Below are positions 1 through 8,283 of a DNA stretch of 64,000 nucleotides, piece after piece (position 1 is the first letter of the stretch; every line of letters begins with the position of its first letter). This stretch comes from Candidatus Homeothermus arabinoxylanisolvens (GTDB lineage: Bacteria > Bacteroidota > Bacteroidia > Bacteroidales > Muribaculaceae). The position numbers and the translations under genes are program-made. The stretch is taken from NCBI GenBank assembly GCA_001689405.1, contig LUJO01000016.1, positions 46,635-110,634 of the forward strand, read 5' to 3'. A model generated the notes under the pieces. That model did not search any database. It worked only from the letters and a program-made list of their open reading frames with translations, and was not told where the DNA came from.

Positions 1-144
1 GGTCACGAGTTTGCCCTTGCGGTTGTGTACGTGCTCTACGATAAGCTCTACGGCGCGGTCATAGGCGTCGCTTACCGGAATATTGGCTATGGCCCGGCTC
101 TCATCCTGAAGGATCTGACGCATCGATTGTTGAATATCGGTCAT
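1..144 (-). CDS. kdsD: KpsF/GutQ (KdsD) family arabinose-5-phosphate isomerase, N-terminal part only
   Basis: The first 48 codons of a minus-strand gene run off the left edge, starting with ATG at 144-142. The peptide begins MTDIQQSMRQILQDESRAIA and reaches VHNRKGKLVT, the N-terminal helix and start of the SIS domain typical of Bacteroidetes KpsF/GutQ isomerases. Family members convert ribulose 5-phosphate to arabinose 5-phosphate, the precursor of Kdo in lipid A/LPS inner core. Only the N-terminus is visible, so the active-site and CBS domains cannot be judged. A Bacteroidetes -7 box lies about 37 bases upstream of the start. Confidence 0.75.
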   Translation of the reverse strand, partial: MTDIQQSMRQILQDESRAIANIPVSDAYDRAVELIVEHVHNRKGKLVT

Positions 145-180
145 AAGTTCAATCGCTTCAATTTACAATAATTAATATTA

Positions 181-188
181 CAAAGGTA
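181..188 (-). promoter_or_regulatory. -7 box of the kdsD promoter
   Basis: Read on the minus strand this is TACCTTTG, an exact match to the Bacteroidetes -7 consensus TAnnTTTG. It would place the transcription start about 30 bases before the kdsD ATG. No good -33 TTTG is seen at the usual 19-21 base distance. Confidence 0.5.
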
Positions 189-250
189 ATGACTTTTTGC
201 GGAAATAGGAAATTCCCCCGGCACAATACTATTGTATAGAGTATAACAAC

Positions 251-282
251 ATACGGCCGAAACCTATCGGTCCCGGCCGTAT
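251..282 (-). terminator. Hairpin downstream of xylE, possible end of the xyl operon
   Basis: ACGGCCG at 253-259 pairs with CGGCCGT at 274-280, and ACC/GGT can pair inside the loop. It lies 22 bases past the xylE stop, where an operon terminator is expected. The T-rich tract precedes the hairpin in the minus direction and does not follow it, so it is not a classical intrinsic terminator; RNA stabilisation is an alternative. Confidence 0.4.
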
Positions 283-303
283 AAAAAATGTTATGGTCTA
301 TGA

Positions 304-1785
304 TTATTTTTTGTTGCGGTTGCGCCAGAGTGCGGTCATGTCCTCAAGCGTCTTGCCCTTGGTCTCGGGCACGAGTTTGTATACGAAGACCGCAGCCACG
401 ATACAGATGACGCCGTATAGGGCGTAGGCAAACATGTGGCCGAAGCGGTCGCCCATTTCTCCGAGTCGCATATTGTACATCGGAACGAATGTACTCGACA
501 CGATGAAGTTGAATATCCACTGGAATGCCACTGCTATGGCCACTGCAGCACCACGGATGGTGTTGGGGAATATTTCGGAGATAAGTACCCAGCATATCGG
601 TCCCCAAGAGAACATGAACGAGGCGGAGTATACCATGATGCTTATGACCGGAATAATCGGCGGTACGGTCACGAGGTTGGATACGGCTACGCCGAGCGCT
701 CCGAGCGCCATGCCGAGAGAGCCCCATATGAGCAGCGGCTTGCGTCCGAGTTTCTCGACCGTGAACACGGCCACGAGAGTGAAGGCTATGTTTACAATAC
801 CCATTATGACGGTCTGTACCATAGGATTGCCCATGTTCATTGAGTCAAATATGCGCGGTGCATAATAGAGTACCGCGTTTATACCTACCGCCTGCTGGAA
901 TACTGACAGCATGATGCCGACGAAGATGACCATTATACCGAAAGAGAAGAGGCGTTCGCTCTTTACCTCGACGGTGGCCTTTATGTCTGAAAGGATTTCG
1001 CGGGCTTTGCTTATGCCGTTGATGCGTGCGAGTACGGCGAGTGCCTTGTTGTCCTTGCCGATGAGGGCGAGGTAGCGTGGCGACTCGGGTACAAGACATA
1101 CAAGTATGGTGAATACTCCGGCCACAAACGCCTCGCTGCCGAACATGTAGCGCCAGCCGGTCATGATGGTCCACGCATCAGACTCGGGAAGAACGATGTA
1201 CAGGTTGTGGGCTGTCTTTTCGATGATGGGGTTGGTGTGCTCGCCAAGTATCATGAAGTTGACGAAGTACACGACGAGCTGTCCGAATATGATGGCAAAC
1301 TGGTTCCATGACACGAGTGTTCCGCGTATGTTGGACGGTGCTACTTCGGCTATATACATCGGGCATATGGCCGAGGCGAGTCCTACGCCTACGCCGCCGA
1401 GTATACGGTAGAAGTTAAACATCCACAGCAGGCTGTAGTTGGGCTTGCCGTATTCGAAGAACAGAAATTCGGGATAATATGATCCGAGCGCCGACAGGAA
1501 GAAGAACACACCGGCCACGGCAAGCGACTTTTTGCGTCCGAGTCTCTGTGCGAAGAAGCCCGACAATGCACTGCCGATTATACAGCCCAGTAGCGCGCTT
1601 GATGAAGTGATGCCGTGAATGACGTCGGTGTATACAAAGTCCTTGGCGCCTAAGAAAAATGCCTGCAACCCCTTTTCGGCACCGGATATTACCGCGGTAT
1701 CATAACCGAACAGCAATCCGCCGAGCACGGCCACAAGCACTATTGAAAACAAATACAGTTTACTCCCTTTTTCAGGATATTCCAT
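304..1785 (-). CDS. xylE: D-xylose:H+ symporter (MFS sugar porter)
   Basis: A 493-residue inner-membrane protein of the major facilitator sugar-porter family, about the usual length of XylE. The first membrane segment carries GGLLFGYDTAVISG, and Asp29 sits where E. coli XylE has its proton-coupling aspartate. Further family signatures are RLGRKKSL between helices 2 and 3, the PESPR motif in the central loop, QQAVGINAVLYYAP in helix 7, EKLGRKPLL, and PETKGKTLE at the C-terminus. It is the last gene of a minus-strand operon with xylA, xylB and a Nudix-type regulator, so D-xylose import is the natural assignment. The 94-base gap to xylA holds a strong hairpin that may adjust expression of this distal gene. 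Another pentose or hexose cannot be excluded from sequence alone. Confidence 0.9.
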   Translation of the reverse strand: MEYPEKGSKLYLFSIVLVAVLGGLLFGYDTAVISGAEKGLQAFFLGAKDFVYTDVIHGITSSSALLGCIIGSALSGFFAQRLGRKKSLAVAGVFFFLSALGSYYPEFLFFEYGKPNYSLLWMFNFYRILGGVGVGLASAICPMYIAEVAPSNIRGTLVSWNQFAIIFGQLVVYFVNFMILGEHTNPIIEKTAHNLYIVLPESDAWTIMTGWRYMFGSEAFVAGVFTILVCLVPESPRYLALIGKDNKALAVLARINGISKAREILSDIKATVEVKSERLFSFGIMVIFVGIMLSVFQQAVGINAVLYYAPRIFDSMNMGNPMVQTVIMGIVNIAFTLVAVFTVEKLGRKPLLIWGSLGMALGALGVAVSNLVTVPPIIPVISIMVYSASFMFSWGPICWVLISEIFPNTIRGAAVAIAVAFQWIFNFIVSSTFVPMYNMRLGEMGDRFGHMFAYALYGVICIVAAVFVYKLVPETKGKTLEDMTALWRNRNKK

Positions 1786-1815
1786 GGTTGAAATGTTTTT
1801 ATGGTAAATACGACA

Positions 1816-1847
1816 CTATGGCAGAGCCCCGGAGAGCTCCGCCATAG
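1816..1847 (-). repeat. Intercistronic hairpin between xylA and xylE
   Basis: CTATGGC at 1816-1822 pairs with GCCATAG at 1841-1847, and GAGC/GCTC extends the stem inside a single mismatch. The right arm is followed by CGGGTATT. A hairpin of closely similar sequence and flank lies between two co-directional sus genes at 30348-30377, so this may be a dispersed hairpin family placed between operon genes. An effect on mRNA processing or stability is inference. Confidence 0.55.
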
Positions 1848-1879
1848 CGGGTATTCAGGTTTATTAATCAGATGATATA

Positions 1880-3196
1880 TTAGCAGTACATGGCTACGAT
1901 AGCCTCGTAAAGTTCCTGCTTGCCGCTGGTCTGCTTGGGTTCGTTGACCTCTTTACCGTAAGCGGCTACCTCCTCGAGGGTGAGCTTGCCTTCCTCAAAT
2001 TCCTTACCCTTGCCGCTGTCAAATGAAGCGTAGCGGTCGGCAAGCATCTTCTTGTAGGGCGACTCTTCGAGAAGAGCGGCTGCGCTTTCGAGTGCGCGTG
2101 CCATGGCGTCCATACCGGCGATGTGGGCGATGAATATGTCTTCGAGGTCGGTAGAGTTACGACGGGTTTTTGCATCGAAGTTTGTACCGCCGTTGCCGAG
2201 ACCGCCGTTGCGGATGATCTGCATCATGGCCTGAGTGAGCTCGTAGTTGTCGATGGGGAACTGGTCGGTATCCCAGCCGTTCTGGTAGTCGCCGCGGTTT
2301 GCGTCGATAGAGCCGAGCATATTGTTGTCAACGGCTACTGCGAGTTCGTGCTCGAATGTGTGGCCGGCGAGAGTGGCGTGGTTAACCTCGATGTTGAGCT
2401 TGAAGTCCTTGTCAAGACCGTGAGCCTTGAGGAAGCCGATTACGGTTTCGCTGTCTACGTCATACTGGTGCTTGGAGGGTTCCATGGGCTTGGGCTCGAT
2501 GAGGAATGTGCCGGTGAAGCCTTTTGAACGGGCGTAGTCGCGGGCTATGGTAAGCATCATGGCCAAGTGCTCTTTCTCACGCTTCTGGTCGGTGTTCAGC
2601 AGTGACATGTAGCCTTCGCGGCCACCCCAGAATACATAGTTTGTACCGCCGAGCTCGATAGTGGCGTCAATGGCGTTCTTGATCTGAACGGCAGCGCGTG
2701 CTACGACGTCAAAGTCGGGGTTGGTGGCTGCACCGTTCATGTAGCGGCCGTTGCCGAACACGTTGGCTGTGCCCCAAAGGTTCTTTATGCCGGTTTCGGC
2801 CATTTTTTCTTTAATATATGCAACGACGGCCTTGAGGTTGCTCTCGTATTCTTCTACAGAGTTGCCTTCGCTTACGAGGTCTATGTCATGGAAGCAGAAG
2901 TATTCGATACCCATCTTCTGCATGAATTCGAAGCCTGCGTCGGCTTTCTGCTTTGCTATCTCAACTGCGTCGGTGCCTTCGTTCCACGGAAATTTCTTTG
3001 TGCCGCCGCCGAACTGGTCGCCGCCTTCAGCGCAAAGAGTGTGCCACCATGCCATGGCAAATTTCAGCCAGTCTTTCATCTTCTTGCCGAGGATTACCTT
3101 TTCTGCGTCGTAGTAGCGGTAAGCCAACGGATTTTTGCTGTCTTTGCCTTCAAACTTGATTTTACCTATCCCGGGAAAATACTCTTTTGTTGCCAT
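1880..3196 (-). CDS. xylA: Xylose isomerase
   Basis: A 438-residue class II xylose isomerase, converting D-xylose to D-xylulose in the cytoplasm. Visible motifs are FCFHDIDLV (catalytic base His103 and partner Asp106), VFWGGREGY, the metal-ligand stretch LIEPKPMEPSKHQYD, EVNHATLAGHTFEHEL, and DANRGDYQNGWDTDQFP near the second metal site. Length matches the family. It lies 40 bases after xylB and before xylE in one transcription unit, together covering import, isomerisation and phosphorylation of xylose. Confidence 0.97.
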   Translation of the reverse strand: MATKEYFPGIGKIKFEGKDSKNPLAYRYYDAEKVILGKKMKDWLKFAMAWWHTLCAEGGDQFGGGTKKFPWNEGTDAVEIAKQKADAGFEFMQKMGIEYFCFHDIDLVSEGNSVEEYESNLKAVVAYIKEKMAETGIKNLWGTANVFGNGRYMNGAATNPDFDVVARAAVQIKNAIDATIELGGTNYVFWGGREGYMSLLNTDQKREKEHLAMMLTIARDYARSKGFTGTFLIEPKPMEPSKHQYDVDSETVIGFLKAHGLDKDFKLNIEVNHATLAGHTFEHELAVAVDNNMLGSIDANRGDYQNGWDTDQFPIDNYELTQAMMQIIRNGGLGNGGTNFDAKTRRNSTDLEDIFIAHIAGMDAMARALESAAALLEESPYKKMLADRYASFDSGKGKEFEEGKLTLEEVAAYGKEVNEPKQTSGKQELYEAIVAMYC

Positions 3197-3236
3197 AATT
3201 TTAATGTTTTAGATGTTTATTAATGTTGTTTATTGT

Positions 3237-4727
3237 TTATTGGTGTAGATACATTTCGAGGCGCTCTTTCCAGCGGCCGTAGGCGTCCTGATAAGCCTGA
3301 CGGTTGGCGTTGTCGGGCTCGATAATCTCGATGCGGTCGAGAGTGGCGAAGGCTTCGTTGTTGTCAGCGTATATGCCTGCGCCCATGCCTGCGCCTTTAG
3401 CCGCACCTACCGAACCGTCGGTGTCAAATAACTCGATTGTGGCTCCGCTTACTCCCGCAAGTGTGTCGCGGAAGAGAGGGCTGAGGAACATGTTGGCGTG
3501 TCCGGCGTGTATCTTCTTCACATCCATGCCGAGCGCTTCCATGATTTCTATACCGTACTGGAAAGAGAATACAATGCCTTCCTGAGCGGCTCTGACAAGG
3601 TGGGCCTTGTTATGGCGAAGGAAGTTTACGCCATGAATGGAGCTGCCTATCTCTCGGTTCTGAAGCACACGTTCGGCGCCGTTTCCGAAAGGAAGTATGG
3701 TTACGCCTTCGCTGCCTATGGGCACTTGTGCCGCGAGGTCGTTCATTTCAGGATAGCTTATCCCTTCGGGAGCGACATTGCGTTTCATCCATGAGTTGAG
3801 TATGCCCGTGCCGCTTATGCATGCCATAATGCCAAGACGCGTGTTGTCGTTTGTATGATTGACGTGGGCAAAGGTGTTTACGCGCGATTTTGTGTCATAG
3901 TTGACTTCGCCGTTTACACCGTATACCACTCCCGACGTGCCGGCGGTCGATGCTATCTCTCCGGGATTGAACACGTTAAGCGACAGCGCATTGTTGGGCT
4001 GGTCGCCGGCGCGGTATGCTACCGGTATGCCTTCGGCCAAGCCGAGGTCGGCGGCGGCTTCGGCTGTTACGTAGCCCTGTATGGCGAATGTAGGCACGAT
4101 TTCCGGTATTATTGATGAGCTGAAGCCGAAGTATTCGAGCAGGAAGTCGGCCACTGCGCCGGTCTTGAAGTCCCAGAGCATGGCTTCCGAGAGTCCTGAT
4201 ACGGTAGTGCATACCCTGTCGGTTAGCCGCATGGCGATATAGTCGCCCGGCAGCAATATCTTGTCGATCTTCTCAAAAAGTTCCGGCTCGTTTTCCTTGA
4301 CCCATGCGAGCTTCGTAGCGGTAAAGTTGCCCGGTGAGTTGAGTATGTGGCTCAGGCACTTCTCGGCACCGAGTTCATTGAATGCTTTTTCGCCATAAGG
4401 TACGCCGCGGGAGTCGCACCATATGATGGCGGGACGCAGTACATTGCGGTCCTTGTCGATGCACACCAATCCGTGCATCTGATAGGATATGCCTATGGCT
4501 TTTATGTCTTTGGGGTCAATGCCCGACTCCGCCAGTATGGCCTGAGTCGATTGTTTGAGATGCTTCCACCACTGGTCGGGATGTTGCTCGGCCCAGCCTT
4601 GTTTTATAGCGATGATTTCGGCTTCGACTTTCGGGAAGAATGCCGATGATACGCACTTGCCCGTAGTCGCGTCTACCAGACTCGCTTTTACTGAAGAGCT
4701 ACCTATGTCGTAACCTAATAAATACAT
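3237..4727 (-). CDS. xylB: Xylulokinase
   Basis: A 496-residue FGGY-family sugar kinase that phosphorylates D-xylulose to xylulose 5-phosphate for the pentose phosphate pathway. The N-terminal phosphate-binding loop LGYDIGSSSVKASLVD, the substrate stretch MHGLVCID, RAGDQPNNALSL with the likely catalytic Asp, and AGTSGVVYG are all present. Length is normal. It starts 24 bases after the Nudix-type regulator gene and is followed by xylA. Confidence 0.95.
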   Translation of the reverse strand: MYLLGYDIGSSSVKASLVDATTGKCVSSAFFPKVEAEIIAIKQGWAEQHPDQWWKHLKQSTQAILAESGIDPKDIKAIGISYQMHGLVCIDKDRNVLRPAIIWCDSRGVPYGEKAFNELGAEKCLSHILNSPGNFTATKLAWVKENEPELFEKIDKILLPGDYIAMRLTDRVCTTVSGLSEAMLWDFKTGAVADFLLEYFGFSSSIIPEIVPTFAIQGYVTAEAAADLGLAEGIPVAYRAGDQPNNALSLNVFNPGEIASTAGTSGVVYGVNGEVNYDTKSRVNTFAHVNHTNDNTRLGIMACISGTGILNSWMKRNVAPEGISYPEMNDLAAQVPIGSEGVTILPFGNGAERVLQNREIGSSIHGVNFLRHNKAHLVRAAQEGIVFSFQYGIEIMEALGMDVKKIHAGHANMFLSPLFRDTLAGVSGATIELFDTDGSVGAAKGAGMGAGIYADNNEAFATLDRIEIIEPDNANRQAYQDAYGRWKERLEMYLHQ

Positions 4728-4751
4728 AATGGTTTAAGTTTTGATGATTGG

Positions 4752-5483
4752 TTATCGTCTGTTTTTATTGTAAATTTTTTTGTCAAATTTGTAATAGCGT
4801 GCCGCGCGGTGAGCCACTCCCTGCTGGCGTTCTTCGAGGGGTACCACATAGTCCATCATGCTTATCTTTTTGTGGAAGTTTCTCACGTCGATGCTGCGGT
4901 CGTGGATGACCTCGTACAGACTTCGCAGCTGTGCGGCTGTAAATTTACGCGGCAGCAGCTCGAAGAGTATCGACGGCTGAGCGTCGGCTACCTGACGTAT
5001 GTAGCGTGTGGCTTCGTTAACGATGAGATTATGGTCAAAGGCAAGCTCTTTTATGTCGGAAAGCGCCACCCATGATGCCTGATGCTCGTCAAGCGACGAG
5101 TCGAGGGTGCGGTCGATTTTTACCAGCGCCATATATCCGATGGTCACTATGCGTTCTACTTTGGCGTTTTGTGCCCGTTCGAGCCAATGTACGTCGCGAA
5201 TGTCGCTTGTGCGGTCTTTTGAGCCGAACGCCTTGAATTGGAGCAGACTTACGTTTTTAAGCCCTGTCAGTTCAAACAATACCCTGCGGGCTGCTTCATC
5301 AAGGTCCTCATCCTGATATATCAGGCTTCCGGGCAATTTCATGTCATGGTACTCTTTCCCGTCTTCTTCGCCGTGGCGGTTTACGAGCAGCACTTTAAGC
5401 TGTTCGCCGTCAAATCCGACGACAACGCAGTCGACGGATATGTGATTGTTGGCCAATGGCGCCGTTGAGTGAGGGTCGAGCAC
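4752..5483 (-). CDS. Nudix-related transcriptional regulator of the xylose operon (NrtR/AraR type)
   Basis: This 243-residue protein has an N-terminal Nudix-like domain (about residues 12-145) and a C-terminal winged-helix region beginning near FELLPRKFTAAQLRSLYEV. The Nudix box is degenerate: where catalytic enzymes have REUXEE the sequence reads RRVLFELTGL, so pyrophosphohydrolase activity is unlikely. This is the architecture of NrtR-type regulators, which Bacteroides uses for arabinose (AraR) and, from comparative genomics, xylose. It is the first gene of the xyl operon, consistent with autoregulation by a sugar or phosphorylated-sugar effector. The effector and the sign of regulation are not visible in the sequence. 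Confidence 0.85.
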   Translation of the reverse strand: MLDPHSTAPLANNHISVDCVVVGFDGEQLKVLLVNRHGEEDGKEYHDMKLPGSLIYQDEDLDEAARRVLFELTGLKNVSLLQFKAFGSKDRTSDIRDVHWLERAQNAKVERIVTIGYMALVKIDRTLDSSLDEHQASWVALSDIKELAFDHNLIVNEATRYIRQVADAQPSILFELLPRKFTAAQLRSLYEVIHDRSIDVRNFHKKISMMDYVVPLEERQQGVAHRAARYYKFDKKIYNKNRR

Positions 5484-5512
5484 TGTTATGTGGTATTGTT
5501 AGTTAAGTGCTG

Positions 5513-5544
5513 CAAATTTAGTAATTGGATTTTAATAAAACAAA
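5513..5544 (-). promoter_or_regulatory. Promoter of the xyl operon
   Basis: On the minus strand the -33 element TTTG (5544-5541) and the -7 box TAAATTTG (5520-5513) are 20 bases apart, fitting the Bacteroidetes sigma-ABfr consensus. The start of transcription would fall near 5506, about 23 bases before the regulator ATG. Confidence 0.65.
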
Positions 5545-5599
5545 TTTTTAATACATGTTATAAAACATTGTTTTGACGTAAGATAGTTATCTTTATGCG

Positions 5600-5652
5600 T
5601 ACAATAAGAAAATCGGCGTTATTGTATGAGGTATGATAACGTTATTGTATGA
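5600..5652. promoter_or_regulatory. Operator-like repeats upstream of the xyl promoter
   Basis: The 13-mer CGTTATTGTATGA occurs at 5617-5629 and again at 5640-5652, a 23-base period close to two helical turns. An inverted half-site TACAATAA at 5600-5607 pairs with TTATTGTA at 5619-5626. Repeated half-sites upstream of the regulator-led operon suggest binding sites for the Nudix-type regulator. Binding is inference. Confidence 0.5.
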
Positions 5653-5661
5653 TTTACAATA

Positions 5662-6144
5662 TTATTTTCGGGGTAGTAACAATACGGAGCCAATGTCGAT
5701 TTTCGGATAGTAGGGGATGGCTTTTGCCGAGCGCGGGGTCACGCGCGTACCTATATAATAATATGCTTTCTGCCGGTCCCATGACGATGTGCTTATTTGC
5801 CGCGTCTCTCCCGGAGGTATCGGTGTGTCTATGGTTATGTCGCGGCTGTGCAGCATCTCGCCGCCCATCGTGTAGTACGTTATGTGCAGTTTTATGGCGT
5901 GCAGCGGACTGCCGTGGCGGTTGGTCAGGAAAAATGTCTCGCGCGTAGAGCGCAGAGGTTTGTCATAACCGCTTATCGAAAGGCTGTCGGGGCTTCCCGC
6001 CGTCATCAGTTCGGCCTGTCGCAAGGTGTCGGTTGTCTCTTCCGCTATGATCGGTTTAAGGTGGCGCCGGGTCGTACGTGTGCGGTTGTCGGCGTATGCC
6101 GTCACGGACAATATTATTATGAGAAGTGACAGTATTGATTTCAT
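5662..6144 (-). CDS. Secreted hypothetical protein
   Basis: I do not recognise this 160-residue protein. The chosen start at 6144 gives MKSILSLLIIILSVTAYADN, a clean signal peptide; an upstream in-frame ATG at 6225 would add 27 residues without signal character. The mature part begins with basic RTRTTRRHLKP and later has a beta-rich segment (FFLTNRHGSPLHAIKLHITYY, then RDITIDTPIPPGETRQIS) that looks like one extracytoplasmic beta-sandwich domain. It lies 16 bases after another small secreted gene, so the two are probably co-transcribed. Confidence 0.65.
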   Translation of the reverse strand: MKSILSLLIIILSVTAYADNRTRTTRRHLKPIIAEETTDTLRQAELMTAGSPDSLSISGYDKPLRSTRETFFLTNRHGSPLHAIKLHITYYTMGGEMLHSRDITIDTPIPPGETRQISTSSWDRQKAYYYIGTRVTPRSAKAIPYYPKIDIGSVLLLPRK

Positions 6145-6160
6145 GGTATGGATGATATGT

Positions 6161-6736
6161 TTAAAGATAACGCGGTTCGACAGGCCCGTCTTTTGACATG
6201 GGGAATACGCGGACGCAGCCGTCAAGGTCGCGAGGCTTGTCGTTGTGGACTCTTATGCCGAGACGCGATACGTAGGGCAGGAGCCTCCATATGCTTACTT
6301 TTATGCTTGAGCCGTGTTTATGGAAGCTGAGATGCCCGTCATCGTTAAGGGTCAGTGTGAAGTTTTTGGGCTTCAGCAGGCGTTGGCCGCCGTCGGTGTC
6401 GGTGTACAGTACTGCGGAGTATACCCCGCGTTTGGCCGTCGGTTTAAGTGTGCCCATTTCCGTGCCCGGAAGAAGCGAGCGCATGGGCGATTTGAGAAGC
6501 GTCATGCTGTATGTCACGGCTTCGTCGGTCATCGGGCCGTCATGCCGGCTGCGTTCGATTACTACAGTCGCCCCGTCGCTTGGGAATTGCCATATGCCTT
6601 CTATTATATGTAGCGGCAAGGTGCGTAGACGAGCTTCCACACTGTCGCGGTCATAGTAGCCGCCGTGTATCGGACGGGCGGCATGTGCGTTGCCTATGCC
6701 AATGGCGAGAATGATGAGGATGGAGAGGATGCGCAT
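6161..6736 (-). CDS. Secreted hypothetical protein
   Basis: A 191-residue protein with an N-terminal signal peptide (MRILSILIILAIGIGNAHA) and a beta-rich body containing LHIIEGIWQFPSDGATVVIERS and TLTLNDDGHLSFHKHGSSIKVSIW. The pattern resembles lipocalin-like extracytoplasmic proteins, but no family is assigned with confidence. It sits 21 bases below the DUF3078 gene and 16 bases above the other small secreted gene, so the three probably form one envelope-related transcription unit. Confidence 0.65.
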   Translation of the reverse strand: MRILSILIILAIGIGNAHAARPIHGGYYDRDSVEARLRTLPLHIIEGIWQFPSDGATVVIERSRHDGPMTDEAVTYSMTLLKSPMRSLLPGTEMGTLKPTAKRGVYSAVLYTDTDGGQRLLKPKNFTLTLNDDGHLSFHKHGSSIKVSIWRLLPYVSRLGIRVHNDKPRDLDGCVRVFPMSKDGPVEPRYL

Positions 6737-6757
6737 GATTGGGGAGGCTGACGCCTT

Positions 6758-8161
6758 TTAGATGGTTTTGAACTGATATTGTAGGCCGAAGCTGAGTATC
6801 TCTTTCAGCTGCCATTTGTTCCAGCGGGAGTCATCTACCTTGTCGCGGCTTGAGTCGTAACGGAGGTGTACGTAGAGCTGCGTCGACAGATAGCGGTTTA
6901 TCGAGAAGTTGAGGGTGTTTTCCCAGTCGCCCTGAGCATAGTCGTAGTCGGTGAAGAGGAATATGCGCGAGTTGTAGGTTATATTCCACATGATGTTCCA
7001 TGTCATCTTCATCTCGGCGTTACTACCGACCTCGCTTATGGTGCGGTGGCCTTCTTTTATACCGAAATTGGTGACATTTATCCTGCTGTTGGTCGACATC
7101 TTCATGTTGTATGACAACGGCGAGATAGACACTTCTATGCGGAAGCGCTTCGGCTTGTTTTCCTTGCTGTAGGTCATACCGAGACCAACGTTCAGCTCTC
7201 CGGGCGAGAGGAATGCCGATTTCAGGTCGCGCGAGTTGCTCTTGTAGCTGTTGAAGAACTGGGTCTTGAACATGGCGTTGGCCGAGTAGTACCAGTTGTT
7301 TATAGCTCTTACGCCAAAGGTGCCGTTGAATTGAAACAGATCCTCGCTGATGAGGTAGTTGTGTACGGAGTCGTTGGGAGCGCTTGATATGGCGAGCTTG
7401 TATTGTGTCGTGGCTTCGGCAATAAGGTTGGGGTGAAATTTATTGTTAAGTTTCACGTTCCACCTTACGTTGCCTATCATGTTAACGTTGTTGTTGCCGC
7501 CCTGATACCAGTTGGGACTTATGTAGGCCTGTGAGAACTGCAGACCTGCCGAGAAGTTGTGCAGCCAGTGGCGGCGTTCGATCTCAATCTGAGTGTCGGG
7601 CTCTTTGAGTTTGTTGTCAAGTGTTATTACTTCCGATATGATGATTGTCGACTGCGACGGATCGACGGTGGCTTTGTACTGCTTTGGCGGAGCCGGCAGG
7701 GTCATGATATTGTACTTGACATACTGCGGATGGTTTATCATGTAGTGCCGCTTTATGTCGCGGAAGCGGCGGTGACGGTCGGCCTCGATGGTGAGCCAGT
7801 CGAGGGAGCTGTTTTCTGACGCGAGGATGGGCGACGGGTCGGTCACCGCTATTGTGTCGATATACTCGGCATAGTCAAACACTACCGGCATGTAAGTGAT
7901 AAGCGGCAGATCCGACTCCGGTATGAGTGGTAACTCCTTTATAATCGGCATTTCGTCAATCGTGTCGGTAAGGAAGTCGGCAAAAGGATTGTATTCCTCC
8001 TCGATGATTATGACCGAGTCGGGCTCTTCCTCCGATTCTTCAATTTCCAGCAAGTCGAGCAATCGTGGATCCACCGGTTCCTGTTGCTGTGAGCTTGCAA
8101 AAGCCGGATATAATGCAAATACTAATAGAAACGGGATAAACTTGAACTTGGATAGTGACAT
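6758..8161 (-). CDS. DUF3078 family outer-membrane protein
   Basis: A 467-residue protein with signal peptide (MSLSKFKFIPFLLVFALYPAFA), an acidic periplasmic segment rich in Glu/Asp, and a C-terminal half of alternating beta-strands ending in Phe-Lys-Thr-Ile. The motif SPNWYQGGNNNVNMIGN is characteristic of DUF3078, a Bacteroidetes outer-membrane beta-barrel family of unknown function. An in-frame ATG at 8203 exists, but the promoter at 8192-8223 puts the transcript start near 8185, so ATG 8161 is chosen. The role is unknown; co-transcription with two small secreted proteins is likely. Confidence 0.75.
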   Translation of the reverse strand: MSLSKFKFIPFLLVFALYPAFASSQQQEPVDPRLLDLLEIEESEEEPDSVIIIEEEYNPFADFLTDTIDEMPIIKELPLIPESDLPLITYMPVVFDYAEYIDTIAVTDPSPILASENSSLDWLTIEADRHRRFRDIKRHYMINHPQYVKYNIMTLPAPPKQYKATVDPSQSTIIISEVITLDNKLKEPDTQIEIERRHWLHNFSAGLQFSQAYISPNWYQGGNNNVNMIGNVRWNVKLNNKFHPNLIAEATTQYKLAISSAPNDSVHNYLISEDLFQFNGTFGVRAINNWYYSANAMFKTQFFNSYKSNSRDLKSAFLSPGELNVGLGMTYSKENKPKRFRIEVSISPLSYNMKMSTNSRINVTNFGIKEGHRTISEVGSNAEMKMTWNIMWNITYNSRIFLFTDYDYAQGDWENTLNFSINRYLSTQLYVHLRYDSSRDKVDDSRWNKWQLKEILSFGLQYQFKTI

Positions 8162-8191
8162 ATTGCTCCGATTAATGAAATTAGTGTTACG

Positions 8192-8223
8192 CAAAGTTAA
8201 CAATAATAACCGCTTTATGCAAA
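8192..8223 (-). promoter_or_regulatory. Promoter of the DUF3078 operon
   Basis: On the minus strand -33 TTTG (8223-8220) and -7 TAACTTTG (8199-8192) are 20 bases apart, matching the Bacteroidetes consensus. It decides the start codon of the downstream gene in favour of 8161. Confidence 0.7.
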
Positions 8224-8283
8224 AAATGCAATAGAAATGTCCTAACTTTAATTCGTAGTGTCGCGATCCGTGATATACTCCTG

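Noticed and set aside
4752..5483. Active Nudix pyrophosphohydrolase
   Set aside because: The Nudix box is degenerate and a C-terminal winged helix is present, so a regulator is more likely.
8203..8203. Longer start for the DUF3078 protein
   Set aside because: The promoter at 8192-8223 overlaps it and the extra 14 residues spoil the signal peptide.
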